The position numbers and the translations under genes were made by a program. Below, piece after piece: positions 34,277-43,459 of a DNA stretch of 64,000 nt. The number at the start of each line of letters is the position of its first letter. Position 1 is the stretch's first letter. The notes below the pieces were generated by a model that made no database searches, was not told where the DNA came from, and saw only the letters and a program-made list of their open reading frames with translations. This DNA comes from JAFDZV01 sp035549015 (GTDB taxonomy: Bacteria; Bacteroidota; Ignavibacteria; OLB7), in NCBI GenBank assembly GCA_035549015.1, contig DASZRW010000137.1, forward strand, positions 1 through 64,000, read 5' to 3'.

Positions 34277-35230
34277 TTAGAAGAACTTTGGACGATAGTC
34301 GATGCCGAGGAACAGATCCACGGACTTCACGGTGTTCAACCCGTACGGCGTGAAAAGCAGCTGCGCGTTGACGCTGATGCCGTCGAAGGGAAACACGGCG
34401 ATCGAACCGCCGGCCTTGATGAAGCGCTGCCGCGTTGGGATCGGGTTGGCGACCGAGAAGCCCACCGTGGGGGCCTTCAACGCCCAGTCGCCGCGCAGCA
34501 TCAGGCCTGCGAAGACTATCTTCTTGAACGTGTAGCCTCCATCCAGCCCGAACGTGAACTCGTCGCCGTATTCCGGCTGCGTATCGGCAAAGCAATCCTT
34601 GCTGACGCCGTCCTGGCAGGGAACCGCATGCGAGAACGCATAGATCGTACTGCGATATCTGTAGCCGATGCCGACCTGGGCGTATGCGTCGATCGGATAG
34701 AAGCTCCTGCCGTAACCGAGGTACAGCTCACCATCAACCTGGCCGGCACCGGCGCTCGGCAGATAGTTGCGGGTGTATCCGGTCGGGATGGTGAGCATCA
34801 CGTTTGCCGCCAGCGCATCCAGCGGCGCATCGTCCAGGCCCAGGAAGGGCTTCAGGCCGATGCGTGCACCAACCTGCGCCGATCCGAATGCATACGTCTG
34901 GTATCGATACGCAGCATCGCGCACGATCACGCGTTTGTACGGCAGGCCGGCGAGCAGCGTGACGTTGTTCGTGAGCCCAAGTTCGCCATAGGCGTAGATG
35001 CTTCGGTCGAAGAAGGAATTGCCGGACACATTGTCCGCATAATCCTTCTCGCGTCCGTCGAATGTATACTGTTGAGAGGCCGTGCTGGAGCCGTACGAAA
35101 GCTTGATGTAGGCGCGCCCGGACTCCTGCGGCCACGATTGGGCATGCATGGCGGAGTGGACGGCAAGCGCCGCCAGGGTGGTAACCGCAAGCAGCGCCCG
35201 GCGGACGCTGCGTTGAGCGAACATTTGCAT
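34277..35230 (-). CDS. Outer-membrane beta-barrel protein paired with Mo oxidoreductase
   Basis: 317 residues with a signal peptide (RRALLAVTTLAALAVHSAMHAQ). The mature part is a run of amphipathic strands (AYIKLSYGSSTASQQYTF, SIYAYGELGLTNNVTLLAGL, VDGELYLGYGRSF, AYAQVGIGYRYR), ending VDLFLGIDYRPKFF with an aromatic C-terminus. It resembles the FadL/meta-pathway phenol-degradation type of barrel that lets small hydrophobic compounds cross the outer membrane. Two Cys (VPCQDG and KDCFAD) may form a disulfide in a loop. Close coupling to the oxidoreductase suggests a shared substrate or surface process. Confidence 0.7.
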   Translation of the reverse strand: MQMFAQRSVRRALLAVTTLAALAVHSAMHAQSWPQESGRAYIKLSYGSSTASQQYTFDGREKDYADNVSGNSFFDRSIYAYGELGLTNNVTLLAGLPYKRVIVRDAAYRYQTYAFGSAQVGARIGLKPFLGLDDAPLDALAANVMLTIPTGYTRNYLPSAGAGQVDGELYLGYGRSFYPIDAYAQVGIGYRYRSTIYAFSHAVPCQDGVSKDCFADTQPEYGDEFTFGLDGGYTFKKIVFAGLMLRGDWALKAPTVGFSVANPIPTRQRFIKAGGSIAVFPFDGISVNAQLLFTPYGLNTVKSVDLFLGIDYRPKFF

Positions 35231-35461
35231 GAAGGCGTTTGAAAGAGAATTTGGGAGGGGGATTGAGTCCGGGCCACAATGAACCGTTCGCGATCGAAGC
35301 CATGGCCCAACAACAATTTACAGGGACAGGCCCAACGCACAAGGGACAATGCACCATATTATCCGGCATACTGCGTCAGGACATGAACCCGGTCGCATCG
35401 CTCAATCCGGCCCGCGAGCATGTGTTGCGACACGTGCGGATATTTCATTGACCCGATTCTC

Positions 35462-37744
35462 ATGGCAGGCATCACATCCAACGATCCAATCGTTCACCGA
35501 ACGGAGCACGAATCCTCCGGCGGTTCGTCCGAAGGGCCGGATGGTGCGCGCAACATCGTGCTCGCGATCGACGGCATGACCTGCGCGAGCTGTGTTGCCC
35601 GCGTGGAGAAGGCGATCGCCAGAGTGGAGGGAGTGCAGGAGGTTGCCGTCAACCTTGCCACGAATCGGGCTCGGGTGAAGATCGGCCCTGCGGTGGATGT
35701 CGATGCCATCCGTGATCGCGTTGAACGTGCCGGCTACTCGGCTCAGGTCACCCGGCGGGAGGACGCGCGGGCAATCGCCGGCGAGCAGCGGGAACATGTC
35801 GAGCGCGCGCGGAGGCGCTTCATCGTGGCGATGCCGCTTGCGGCGATCGTGATGGCCGTCTCCATGCTCCCCATGGTAGTCCCGGCGCTCCATCACGTCG
35901 AGATGCGTTTCGCGTTTCAATCCGCACTGCTGCAGTTCGTGCTGACATCGGCCGTGATGTTCTATGCCGGAGCCGGCTTCTTCGTGCTTGCACTCCGCAA
36001 TGCCCGGCATCTCACCGCGGACATGAACACGCTCGTGGCGGTGGGGACCGGCGCCGCCTGGTGTTTCAGCACCTGGATGCTGTTCGGCGCCGCACATCGT
36101 TCCGGCGACTATACCCACGCACTGTACTTCGATACAGCGGCCGTCGTGATTGCGCTGGTGCTGCTGGGCCGGTGGCTGGAGGCGCGTGCAACCGCCCGGG
36201 CGGTTGGCGCCATCGGAGCGCTTGTTGCGCTCGCGCCGGCCTGGGCTCATCGCGTTTCACCCGATGACCCGCTGCATGTGGCCGATGTGGAGATCGACTA
36301 CGTGCGCGTCGGCGATCTTCTGCAGGTGCGCCCGGGCGAGAGCGTTCCGGTGGATGGCATGGTGATCGAAGGCGAGTCCGCCGTGGACGAGTCCATGATG
36401 ACCGGCGAGCCGCTGCCGATCGAGAAGGCTCCGGGCGCACGCCTGTACGGCGGCACCATCAACACCAACGGCTCGTTCAAGATGCGCGCGGATCGCGTGG
36501 GGGATGATACCGCGCTGGCCGCCATCGTTCGCGCCGTGAACAACGCGCAGAGTTCGAAGGCGCCCATCCAGCGCCTTGCGGACCGCGTGGCCGGCGTCTT
36601 CGTGCCGGCGGTGATCGTGATCGCCGCGCTCACGTTCGCCGGATGGCTGCTGCTTGGCGGCGTGCCGGTTGCAAGCGCCATGCTGAATGCCGTCGCCGTG
36701 CTCGTGATCGCGTGCCCGTGCGCAATGGGCCTGGCCGTGCCGACGGCCGTGATCGCGGCAACCGGACGGGGGGCGGAGCAGGGAATTCTGGTGCGCAGCG
36801 CCACGGCGCTGGAGACGGCCGCTGCCATCGATACGGTGGTGTTCGACAAGACCGGGACGCTCACGCACGGGCGGCCCGAAGTGGTGGCGGTGCGTGCGGC
36901 GAGGGGGATGGAGCAGGCGGAGGTGCTTCGGCTTGCGGCATCGGTTGAATCGTACTCCGAGCATCCAATTGCGCGCGCGATCGTTCGCCATGCCGGGAGT
37001 GCCGGCATCGAGCGGCTTCCGGCGGAGCGCTTTCGCGCGCAGGTCGGCATCGGCGCAGGCGGCCTCGTTGCAGGACGCGAGATACAGGTACGTGGGGCTG
37101 ACCCGGCGACCCTTCAGGCGCTGGACTGCGGTGACGGCTGGGCACCGCCGGTTGGCGCCGGGCTTGTTGCCGTTGCGGTTGACGGCGTCCTGAGCGGCGT
37201 GATTGCGCTGGCGGATACCGAGAAGCCGGAGTCCGCCGCCGTGGTCGCATCGCTTGCATCGATGGGGATCACGTCCATGATGCTCACGGGGGATGCGGAG
37301 AACGTGGCCGCGGAGGTCGCTCGCCGGCTGGGATTGGATCGCTATGTTGCCGGCGTGATGCCGACGGCGAAGGGGGAGACGGTGGATGCGCTGCGCCGCG
37401 AAGGCCGGCGCGTTGCGATGGTGGGGGACGGCATCAACGACGCGCCCGCGCTTGCTGCGGCCGATCTTGGCATGGCGATGGGAACCGGCTCCGATGCCGC
37501 CATCGCCGCCGCGGACTTCACGCTGATGGGAGGTGATATCGCCCGCGTGCCCGCCGCCCTTCAGCTTGCTCGCAGGACGATGCGAATCATCCGCCAGAAT
37601 CTCTTCTGGGCGTTCGCCTACAACGTCATCGGCATGCCGCTGGCGGCGCTGGGCCTTCTGGACCCGATGATCGCGGGAGCCGCGATGGCGTTCAGCTCCG
37701 TCAGCGTGGTGAGCAACTCGCTCCGCCTGCGGCGGGCGCGATAG
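35462..37744 (+). CDS. copA: Copper-translocating P1B-type ATPase
   Basis: 760 residues from the ATG at 35462; an in-frame ATG at 35420 would add a Cys-rich leader (MCCDTCGYFIDPIL). An N-terminal heavy-metal domain has GMTCASC. The membrane part has the CPC motif (VIACPCAMGLAVPTA) that carries Cu(I). Catalytic parts are MTGEPLPIEK, the phosphorylated Asp in DKTGTLTHG, the SEHPIARAI nucleotide-binding motif and MVGDGINDAPALAAADLGMA. The enzyme pumps Cu(I) (or Ag) out of the cytosol with ATP. No copper-responsive regulator or chaperone gene is adjacent. Confidence 0.95.
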   Translation: MAGITSNDPIVHRTEHESSGGSSEGPDGARNIVLAIDGMTCASCVARVEKAIARVEGVQEVAVNLATNRARVKIGPAVDVDAIRDRVERAGYSAQVTRREDARAIAGEQREHVERARRRFIVAMPLAAIVMAVSMLPMVVPALHHVEMRFAFQSALLQFVLTSAVMFYAGAGFFVLALRNARHLTADMNTLVAVGTGAAWCFSTWMLFGAAHRSGDYTHALYFDTAAVVIALVLLGRWLEARATARAVGAIGALVALAPAWAHRVSPDDPLHVADVEIDYVRVGDLLQVRPGESVPVDGMVIEGESAVDESMMTGEPLPIEKAPGARLYGGTINTNGSFKMRADRVGDDTALAAIVRAVNNAQSSKAPIQRLADRVAGVFVPAVIVIAALTFAGWLLLGGVPVASAMLNAVAVLVIACPCAMGLAVPTAVIAATGRGAEQGILVRSATALETAAAIDTVVFDKTGTLTHGRPEVVAVRAARGMEQAEVLRLAASVESYSEHPIARAIVRHAGSAGIERLPAERFRAQVGIGAGGLVAGREIQVRGADPATLQALDCGDGWAPPVGAGLVAVAVDGVLSGVIALADTEKPESAAVVASLASMGITSMMLTGDAENVAAEVARRLGLDRYVAGVMPTAKGETVDALRREGRRVAMVGDGINDAPALAAADLGMAMGTGSDAAIAAADFTLMGGDIARVPAALQLARRTMRIIRQNLFWAFAYNVIGMPLAALGLLDPMIAGAAMAFSSVSVVSNSLRLRRAR

Positions 37745-37831
37745 CTTCCGCGACGGCCGCGTCTCCGCTTCCCGCATCCGGTGCGGCGATCGCCGTTCGT
37801 GTCATTCCCGCTACGCTGCTTCAATCATACC

Positions 37832-39007
37832 GTGACTACTCTTCAATCATATCGTTCGAAGGCGGAGCGCCTCGTGGCCGGGGTGATGTCCGGCACATCG
37901 CTGGATGCCGTCGATGTTGCGCTGGTTCGCGTGGGCGGAACCGGCGAGGCTCTGCATCATGAGCTTGTCGGCTTCCATGCGGTTCCCTTCGATGCCGGAA
38001 TGCGCGTCCGTCTGCTGGATGCATCCGCGGGAACGATGCCGGCGCGCGAGCTCTTCGAACTGGAATCGGACCTCGGAGCCTGCTATGCCGAGGCGATCGC
38101 GAACGCCTGCGATGCATACGGAGTGGCCGCTGCCGATCTCGACGCGATCGGCCTTCACGGCCAGACCGTGTATCATGCTCCGCGCCGGGTGCCGAACGGC
38201 GTCACGGTGCAGCTTGCCGGTGCGGCGATCGTCTGCGAGCGGCTCGGCGTGCTGGTTGTGCACGACTTCCGTACCGCGGACGTGGCCGCCGGCGGAGAGG
38301 GGGCGCCGCTGGTTCCGTACTGCGACTACGTTCTCCTGCGCTCGCCGCACGCCAACAGGGTGGCACTCAATATCGGAGGCATCGCGAATGTGACGTGGCT
38401 GCCGCGCGGCGTGAGGCCGGAGCAGGTGATCGCGTTCGATACCGGGCCCGGCAACATGCTGATCGATGCCGCGATGCGCGAACTGTACGATCGCGACATG
38501 GACCTGGGGGGGAGCATTGCAGCCGTGGGAACGGTTCAGGAGGATTGGCTGGCAACGCTCCTGCAGGATGAGTACTACGCCTGGCCCCCACCGAAGTCCG
38601 CCGGGCGGGAGCGGTTCGGCGAGGAGGTAGGGCGCAGGCTTGCTCGCGAGGGGATGGGGCGCGGAATGCGATCGCAGGATGTGATCGCAACGCTTGCGTG
38701 CCTGACGGCCCGCACCATCGCGCACTCCGTTCGCAGATTTGCCGCAGGGGATGAATCGGTGGACGAGATGATTGTTGGCGGCGGCGGCCTGCGCAATGCT
38801 GCGATGATGCGCATGCTCGCCGCGGAACTGCCGGATTGCACGATCCGGGATGTTGGAGAGTACGGCCTTCCGGCCGACGCGAAGGAGGCAATCTGCTTTG
38901 CCATCCTCGCGAACGAAACATTGATGGAGACCCCCGCCAATCTGCCGAGCGTCACCGGCGCGCGCCGCCCGGTGATCTGCGGCGCGATTCGTCTTCCGTC
39001 GGCATGA
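37832..39007 (+). CDS. anmK: Anhydro-N-acetylmuramic acid kinase
   Basis: 391 residues, started at the GTG of 37832 since the upstream GTG at 37781 would add a poor N-terminus. The family landmarks are VAGVMSGTSLDAVDVALV at the N-terminus, GLHGQTVYHAP, HDFRTADVAAGGEGAPLVPYCD, NIGGIANVTWLP, FDTGPGNMLIDAAM, and VDEMIVGGGGLRN. The enzyme hydrolyses and phosphorylates 1,6-anhydro-MurNAc from cell-wall turnover to MurNAc-6-phosphate in the cytosol. It has the hexokinase-like ASKHA fold. No other recycling gene (murQ, nagZ) is next to it. Confidence 0.95.
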   Translation: MTTLQSYRSKAERLVAGVMSGTSLDAVDVALVRVGGTGEALHHELVGFHAVPFDAGMRVRLLDASAGTMPARELFELESDLGACYAEAIANACDAYGVAAADLDAIGLHGQTVYHAPRRVPNGVTVQLAGAAIVCERLGVLVVHDFRTADVAAGGEGAPLVPYCDYVLLRSPHANRVALNIGGIANVTWLPRGVRPEQVIAFDTGPGNMLIDAAMRELYDRDMDLGGSIAAVGTVQEDWLATLLQDEYYAWPPPKSAGRERFGEEVGRRLAREGMGRGMRSQDVIATLACLTARTIAHSVRRFAAGDESVDEMIVGGGGLRNAAMMRMLAAELPDCTIRDVGEYGLPADAKEAICFAILANETLMETPANLPSVTGARRPVICGAIRLPSA

Positions 39008-39074
39008 CCGCGCGCCGCGTACTGCCGCCGTAGCCCGGGCCTTCCCTGCCTCAACAGACTCCTCGGAGACCTCC

Positions 39075-39656
39075 GTGTCCCTCTTTGCACTCGACAGCAC
39101 GCTCTTCCGGCTCGTCAATCACGACGGCGCCAATCCGGTGTTCGATGCCGTGATGCCCTTCGTGACGGAGCCGTCCAATCCATTCCTCTACATCCCGCTG
39201 ATCGCGCTCGCGCTGTTTGCGATCTGGAAATGGAGAGGGCGTGCGGCCTGGTGCATCGTGCTGATTGCCCTCACGGTCACCATAACGGACCGGCTCAACA
39301 GCAGTGTGATCAAGGAGATGGTGGCGCGCGAGCGGCCCTGCCGCTACATGAACGACGTCCGCGAACTGCGCCCGTGCGGTGCCGGCAAGTCCTTCCCCTC
39401 GTCGCACGCCGTGAACATCGCCGCGGCGGCGCTCATCGTCTCCTGGTTCTTCCGTCGCTCGGCGCCCTACGCCTTCGGTCTTGCCGCGCTCATCTGGTAC
39501 TCGCGCGTCTACGTCGGCGTGCACTATCCGGCGGACGTGATTGCCGGCGCGCTGATCGGCATGGCCACCGCTGCACTCGTGATTCTGCTCTGGCGAACCG
39601 CGATGAAGAAGTGGAAGCGGAGGAACAAGGGGAGTTATGAGGGGTATGAGTTATGA
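39075..39656 (+). CDS. PAP2-family membrane phosphatase (undecaprenyl-pyrophosphatase-like)
   Basis: 193 residues started at a GTG with GGAG six bases upstream. Five or six transmembrane helices. The three PAP2 catalytic motifs are complete: KEMVARERP (KX6RP), FPSSHAVN (PSGH-type), and SRVYVGVHYPADV (SRX5HX3D). The His of the last motif is the nucleophile. Bacterial members dephosphorylate lipid pyrophosphates such as undecaprenyl pyrophosphate or phosphatidic or lipid A phosphates in the inner membrane. The basic tail ends in a degenerate repeat, KGSYEGYEL. It faces the metallophosphoesterase gene tail to tail with only 19 bases between. Confidence 0.9.
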   Translation: MSLFALDSTLFRLVNHDGANPVFDAVMPFVTEPSNPFLYIPLIALALFAIWKWRGRAAWCIVLIALTVTITDRLNSSVIKEMVARERPCRYMNDVRELRPCGAGKSFPSSHAVNIAAAALIVSWFFRRSAPYAFGLAALIWYSRVYVGVHYPADVIAGALIGMATAALVILLWRTAMKKWKRRNKGSYEGYEL

Positions 39657-39675
39657 AGGTACTGGGTAATTCTCC

Positions 39676-41046
39676 CTACACGTGTTTCTTCCGGCGGATG
39701 CCGTTCCATAACGCAAGCGTGGGGCCATCGCCCACCCGCTGGTTGGTATCCTCCTGATCGTGGTAGAAGAACGCCATCGTCATCTGATTCGAACTCACGT
39801 AACCCTGGCCGTCGCGCGAACGTTCGATCAGCGGCAGATACGTGCCGGTGTTGATGTACATCCGGACGACGCCATCCACCGCGGCCGTGAAGCAGTCGTG
39901 GCGCGCCTCGTGGGTGTGGCCGTACACCACGTACTGAATCCGCTTGTCCTTGATTCGCTGATCGAATTCCTTGCGTGCACCGCGCACGAGATCATCGTCA
40001 TCACTCTTCGGCAGGAAGATCCCGAACGCGTTCTTGATGTTCACTCCCGTGGAGACCAGCCAGCTCAGGCTCTCCACGCTGATGTGCGTTTTCACCAGCG
40101 AGCGGAGCAGGCCGAGTTGATAGACCGTGTCTCCCCACAACAGGAAGTCCGCCTGAATGCGATCCCACTTCGCCGCGAGCGTGGAGCGGAGAAGAGAGTC
40201 CAGCGACATGCGCACCGAGCGGAGCATGATCTCGCCATACTTCCGATAGCGGTCGCGGGCAAGCCATGCCAGCCAGTGAAACACGTGGAAGATCGGCCGG
40301 AGGTTGTTCAGCTCCTGGAGGTTCATGAAGAAGTCGCGGTCCTCCGCCGATGAAACGCAATCGATCTGCTGGCGCACGTGATGGATCAGCCCGGACATCA
40401 GTTCGGCGGTGATCGGTTCGCCGATCGCCATCACCTTGTAGGCTTCCGGATCGAAGAGGCCCATCGTTGAATCGTGCTGCGTCTTGCGCGCGAAACGCCA
40501 TCCGTGGCAGACATCGTCCCACTCGTGGCCGTGGCGTGCGGAGACGCCATACTCCGGGGCATGCAGGGCATTCGTGAACGTGATCTCGATTCCCCCGAGC
40601 TCCCGGCGCATGCGCTCCTGAAGGCTGGTGAAGTTGTTGAACACGCGGTCGTGGTTGCCCATGATGTAGGTGATTCTGACCGGCCGGCCAAGCTGTTCCG
40701 GCAGGCGTCTGAGCATCTGCAGAAGCGCCTGGCTTCCGGGCGTTGCCAGGATCCGTTCGAAGATCGTGTTGAACTGGCGCTCCACCTCCAGGGTGTTGCC
40801 GTTCATGCCGGTGGCGAGGTCCAGAACGCCCCCCCATGGCCGGTCCGCCAGCTTGATCTTCTCCTCGTGCCAGTAATCCGTCCGGACAAGGTCGAAGATG
40901 TCGCCCAGCAGAACCAGGTGGAGTTCCTGGATCTCCCGCTGTGCGGCCGTAACGATCGCATCGCTCAGATAGCGAAACGCTCCTTCGTCCACATTACGAG
41001 CCGTTGATTCATCGGTCAGATGAATATCGCTGACGATCGCAAGCAT
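39676..41046 (-). CDS. Calcineurin-like metallophosphoesterase
   Basis: 456 residues from the ATG at 41046. The dimetal site of the calcineurin-like fold is seen in order: VSDIHLTD (Asp7, His9), LLGDIFD, MGNHD and YGHTHEARHD. Between GNHD and GHTH lies a long ~230-residue helical insertion (FHWLAWLARDRYRKYGEIM, LLRSTLAAKWDRIQADFLLW), longer than in most members. The substrate is not clear; proteins of this type include nucleotidases, phosphodiesterases and UDP-sugar hydrolases. A hairpin upstream at 41140 may act in its leader or promoter. Confidence 0.87.
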   Translation of the reverse strand: MLAIVSDIHLTDESTARNVDEGAFRYLSDAIVTAAQREIQELHLVLLGDIFDLVRTDYWHEEKIKLADRPWGGVLDLATGMNGNTLEVERQFNTIFERILATPGSQALLQMLRRLPEQLGRPVRITYIMGNHDRVFNNFTSLQERMRRELGGIEITFTNALHAPEYGVSARHGHEWDDVCHGWRFARKTQHDSTMGLFDPEAYKVMAIGEPITAELMSGLIHHVRQQIDCVSSAEDRDFFMNLQELNNLRPIFHVFHWLAWLARDRYRKYGEIMLRSVRMSLDSLLRSTLAAKWDRIQADFLLWGDTVYQLGLLRSLVKTHISVESLSWLVSTGVNIKNAFGIFLPKSDDDDLVRGARKEFDQRIKDKRIQYVVYGHTHEARHDCFTAAVDGVVRMYINTGTYLPLIERSRDGQGYVSSNQMTMAFFYHDQEDTNQRVGDGPTLALWNGIRRKKHV

Positions 41047-41139
41047 GATCCGTTGAAACTCCGGTTGATATTGGCGGCATTCACGGTGCCAATATAACAC
41101 CGTGAAACCGGGGCAGGCGTTCGTGTTGTTCGAACGTTA

Positions 41140-41173
41140 CCGGGAACGCAGCGGCCTCGGAGGCCGTTCCCGG
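41140..41173. repeat. Nested inverted repeat upstream of the phosphoesterase
   Basis: CCGGGAAC (41140-41147) pairs with GTTCCCGG (41166-41173), and within it GGCCTC pairs with GAGGCC (41153-41158/41160-41165). The region 41047-41487 between the divergent phosphoesterase and propeller genes is otherwise without features apart from a weak GGTGAC/GTCACC hairpin at 41252-41269. Confidence 0.5.
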
Positions 41174-41487
41174 CGCTCGCTGCAGGCACCCTCCTGTACG
41201 GGTACACAATCATGTACTACCGTTTGGGGTGCATCGCGGGATAAGTTGGCCGGTGACCCCCTCGTCACCACCGGTACACGCGCTGGTCGGTTGTTGAACA
41301 CCGGTCACGATCCGCATTGACTGCAACCGACAGCCGCCCTTCAGATACTGACCGGTTTACCATTCGGTTTGCCATGCTGCACGAGCAGTGCCACGGGCTG
41401 GGACATGTGGCATTGATGCTGCGGTATCTACCATAGATGGGGCAGACATCATACACAATCCACACAAACTTGTCACAGGGTACAACC

Positions 41488-43017
41488 ATGAGAGAATTTC
41501 GGAAGCGCGTTGCTCCCGGACTCGCGCTCTGTACAGGTCTTGTTCTCGGCCTCACAGCCAGTTCGCATGCCCAATCGATATTCCAATCGACATACGGCGG
41601 CAAACTGGAAGATGCGGCCCGGGGAGGGACCATCCGAACAAGCGATGGTGGCATTCTCACTGTTGGTGAATCGCGGAGCTTCAGCCCCGGCGGAGACTAC
41701 GATGTCTACGTTGTGAAGACTGACGCCTGCGGCAACCTTCAGTGGTCAGCCACCTACGATATCGGCCGCGGAGGAGACGACTTCGGCCGAAAGGTGAGGG
41801 AGACCGTCGATGGCAACTTCGTCATCGTGGGCTCCACGAACAACAACGCCGGTTGCTCCAGTAAATATCCCGACATCTTCGTTCTGAACATCGATGGCAA
41901 AGGGAGCGTGAACTGGGCCAACACCTACGGCGGATCGTTCGCAGATGATGGTACGGATATTCAGCTTTTCAATGGCGGCAAAGAGTATGTCGTGTCGGGA
42001 CGCTCGGCAAGCTTTGGCGCAGGCAGCTACGATGCATACCTCATGGACATCGACTTCGGCGGAAACGTCAACTGGGCGCGTGTCTATGGCGGCGGTGCAT
42101 ACGATGGCTTCAACGCACTCACGGTTGCGGCGAACGGGGACATCATCGCAACGGGAGAGACGTTCAGCTATAACTTCGGCGACGATCAGATCTATCTGGT
42201 TCGCGTGGACGGCAAGGGCAACTTCAGCTCGCCTCTCAATTTCAGCTATCACTATGGTGGCTCGAAATCGAACGAAGCCGGCAACGACGTTGTCGAGATC
42301 AACCAGAAATTCATCGGCGTAGTTGGCTACACGGATGCCGGAGGGACACGGGATCCGTACGTGCTCAAGGTTTTCGCCGATGGCACCTGCTTCTGCGATA
42401 ACACCTTCATCAACCCGCGCGACAAATCGGACGATGTGTTCAACGAGGTTGAGGCGACGCCGGACGGCGATCTCTATGTGGTTGGAACCGACAGGAACAT
42501 CACCTTCGGTTTCGGCGGCACGGACATGATGCTTGTTCGGATCGATCAGAAATGCGGCTTTGCATGGGGACGCCTGTACGGAATGACGGAGAACGAGGAG
42601 GGACACTCGTTGCACGTCGAGTACGACCCGGCGAATCCATCGGCCGTGTACAGCTTCCTGCTTGCCGGTGTCACCACGAGCTGCTGTTTCGGCTCGGAGG
42701 ATGTGTACCTGGTTGGAGCCGATGCGAACGGCGTATCGGGGTGCAACGAGAACGATCTCAAGTTGGACCAGCAGTCTCCGGGCTACTGCCCGCAGAAGGC
42801 TCCCACAGGCAATCCGCTGGTGTACAACTGGTGTGCGGTGAAAGCGGAACCGGTCTACTTCGATAGCTGGAAACCGCTTTGCCAGAGCTGCCAGGACGGC
42901 AACCTGATGCCGGGTAATCGCGAGCATCTGGGGGGCAACCTGCACCAGCAGGGGGTGCTTCAGACCACGGCGGTCCGCACCGCCGCGCGCACGCGTGTTG
43001 CCGGGAGCCAGCGCTAG
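41488..43017 (+). CDS. Secreted beta-propeller protein (SBBP/delta-60-like repeats)
   Basis: 509 residues from the ATG at 41488, with CAGGG seven bases upstream. A signal peptide (LALCTGLVLGLTASSHAQ) is followed by about seven repeats of a propeller blade ending in a Trp-Tyr-Gly pattern: YGGKLEDAARGGTIRTSDGG, DACGNLQWSATYD, GKGSVNWANTYGG, FGGNVNWARVYGG, KCGFAWGRLYG. The mature part has around 17 cysteines. Unlike several other secreted proteins here, no type IX sorting tail is visible; the C-terminus (TAARTRVAGSQR) is basic and of unknown purpose. Five stem-loops follow the gene, the last a strong terminator. Confidence 0.75.
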   Translation: MREFRKRVAPGLALCTGLVLGLTASSHAQSIFQSTYGGKLEDAARGGTIRTSDGGILTVGESRSFSPGGDYDVYVVKTDACGNLQWSATYDIGRGGDDFGRKVRETVDGNFVIVGSTNNNAGCSSKYPDIFVLNIDGKGSVNWANTYGGSFADDGTDIQLFNGGKEYVVSGRSASFGAGSYDAYLMDIDFGGNVNWARVYGGGAYDGFNALTVAANGDIIATGETFSYNFGDDQIYLVRVDGKGNFSSPLNFSYHYGGSKSNEAGNDVVEINQKFIGVVGYTDAGGTRDPYVLKVFADGTCFCDNTFINPRDKSDDVFNEVEATPDGDLYVVGTDRNITFGFGGTDMMLVRIDQKCGFAWGRLYGMTENEEGHSLHVEYDPANPSAVYSFLLAGVTTSCCFGSEDVYLVGADANGVSGCNENDLKLDQQSPGYCPQKAPTGNPLVYNWCAVKAEPVYFDSWKPLCQSCQDGNLMPGNREHLGGNLHQQGVLQTTAVRTAARTRVAGSQR

Positions 43018-43041
43018 GTACCTGCGAAGAAGTATCCTGAT

Positions 43042-43194
43042 ATGCTCTGAAGAGCATGTTGGGCCGGAGTTGTACTCAGGCCCCATTCTTCCGATGAGGA
43101 TCGCGGAGCCAAACTCCGCGATAACAGATCGAAGTGCTGTCAGGAATCCATTCCCTCTGCAGGTAGTTCCGGTACGTCCGGCCCGCGGGGCCGG
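43042..43194 (+). other. Run of four stem-loops downstream of the propeller gene
   Basis: Four perfect or near-perfect hairpins lie in 150 bases: ATGCTC-TGAA-GAGCAT (43042-43057), GGGCCGGAGT/ACTCAGGCCC (43061-43083, inner loop TGT), TCGCGGAG-CCAAA-CTCCGCGA (43101-43121) and CCGGCCC-GCG-GGGCCGG (43178-43194). The terminator at 43209 makes a fifth. The stretch could be a structured 3' untranslated region, a small RNA, or remains of repeats. From 43246 to 43459 I see nothing. Confidence 0.45.
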
Positions 43195-43208
43195 CGGCTC
43201 ACACTTCA

Positions 43209-43245
43209 GCGAGGCACCATTCATACGATGGTGCCTCGCTTTTTT
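43209..43245 (+). terminator. Rho-independent terminator
   Basis: GCGAGGCACCAT (43209-43220) pairs with ATGGTGCCTCGC (43228-43239), a 12-base-pair stem with seven-base loop, followed by six T (43240-43245). It ends the transcript of the propeller gene about 190 bases after its stop. Confidence 0.92.
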
Positions 43246-43459
43246 CATCATACCCGTTTCGCGATGCATATTCGTCTCTTCGTTCCGGGCGGTACAACGC
43301 TCCGCAGCAACTCCGGCCTCGCGAAGGAAGGGCCGATGCAGATGCGGGCGACCTCCGCGGGAGCGTTCGGGCCGGTTCCCCTGTAGTGATTGCGATACCC
43401 ATGCACGATGCATCTCCATCCCGCTCAACATTCCGCCGTGATGCGGCGGCCTTCCTCCC

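Noticed and set aside
33141..34595. Long N-terminal extension of the molybdopterin oxidoreductase
   Set aside because: The first 112 residues of the longer frame overlap the barrel gene and lack a signal, whereas the ATG at 34259 directly precedes a twin-arginine signal.
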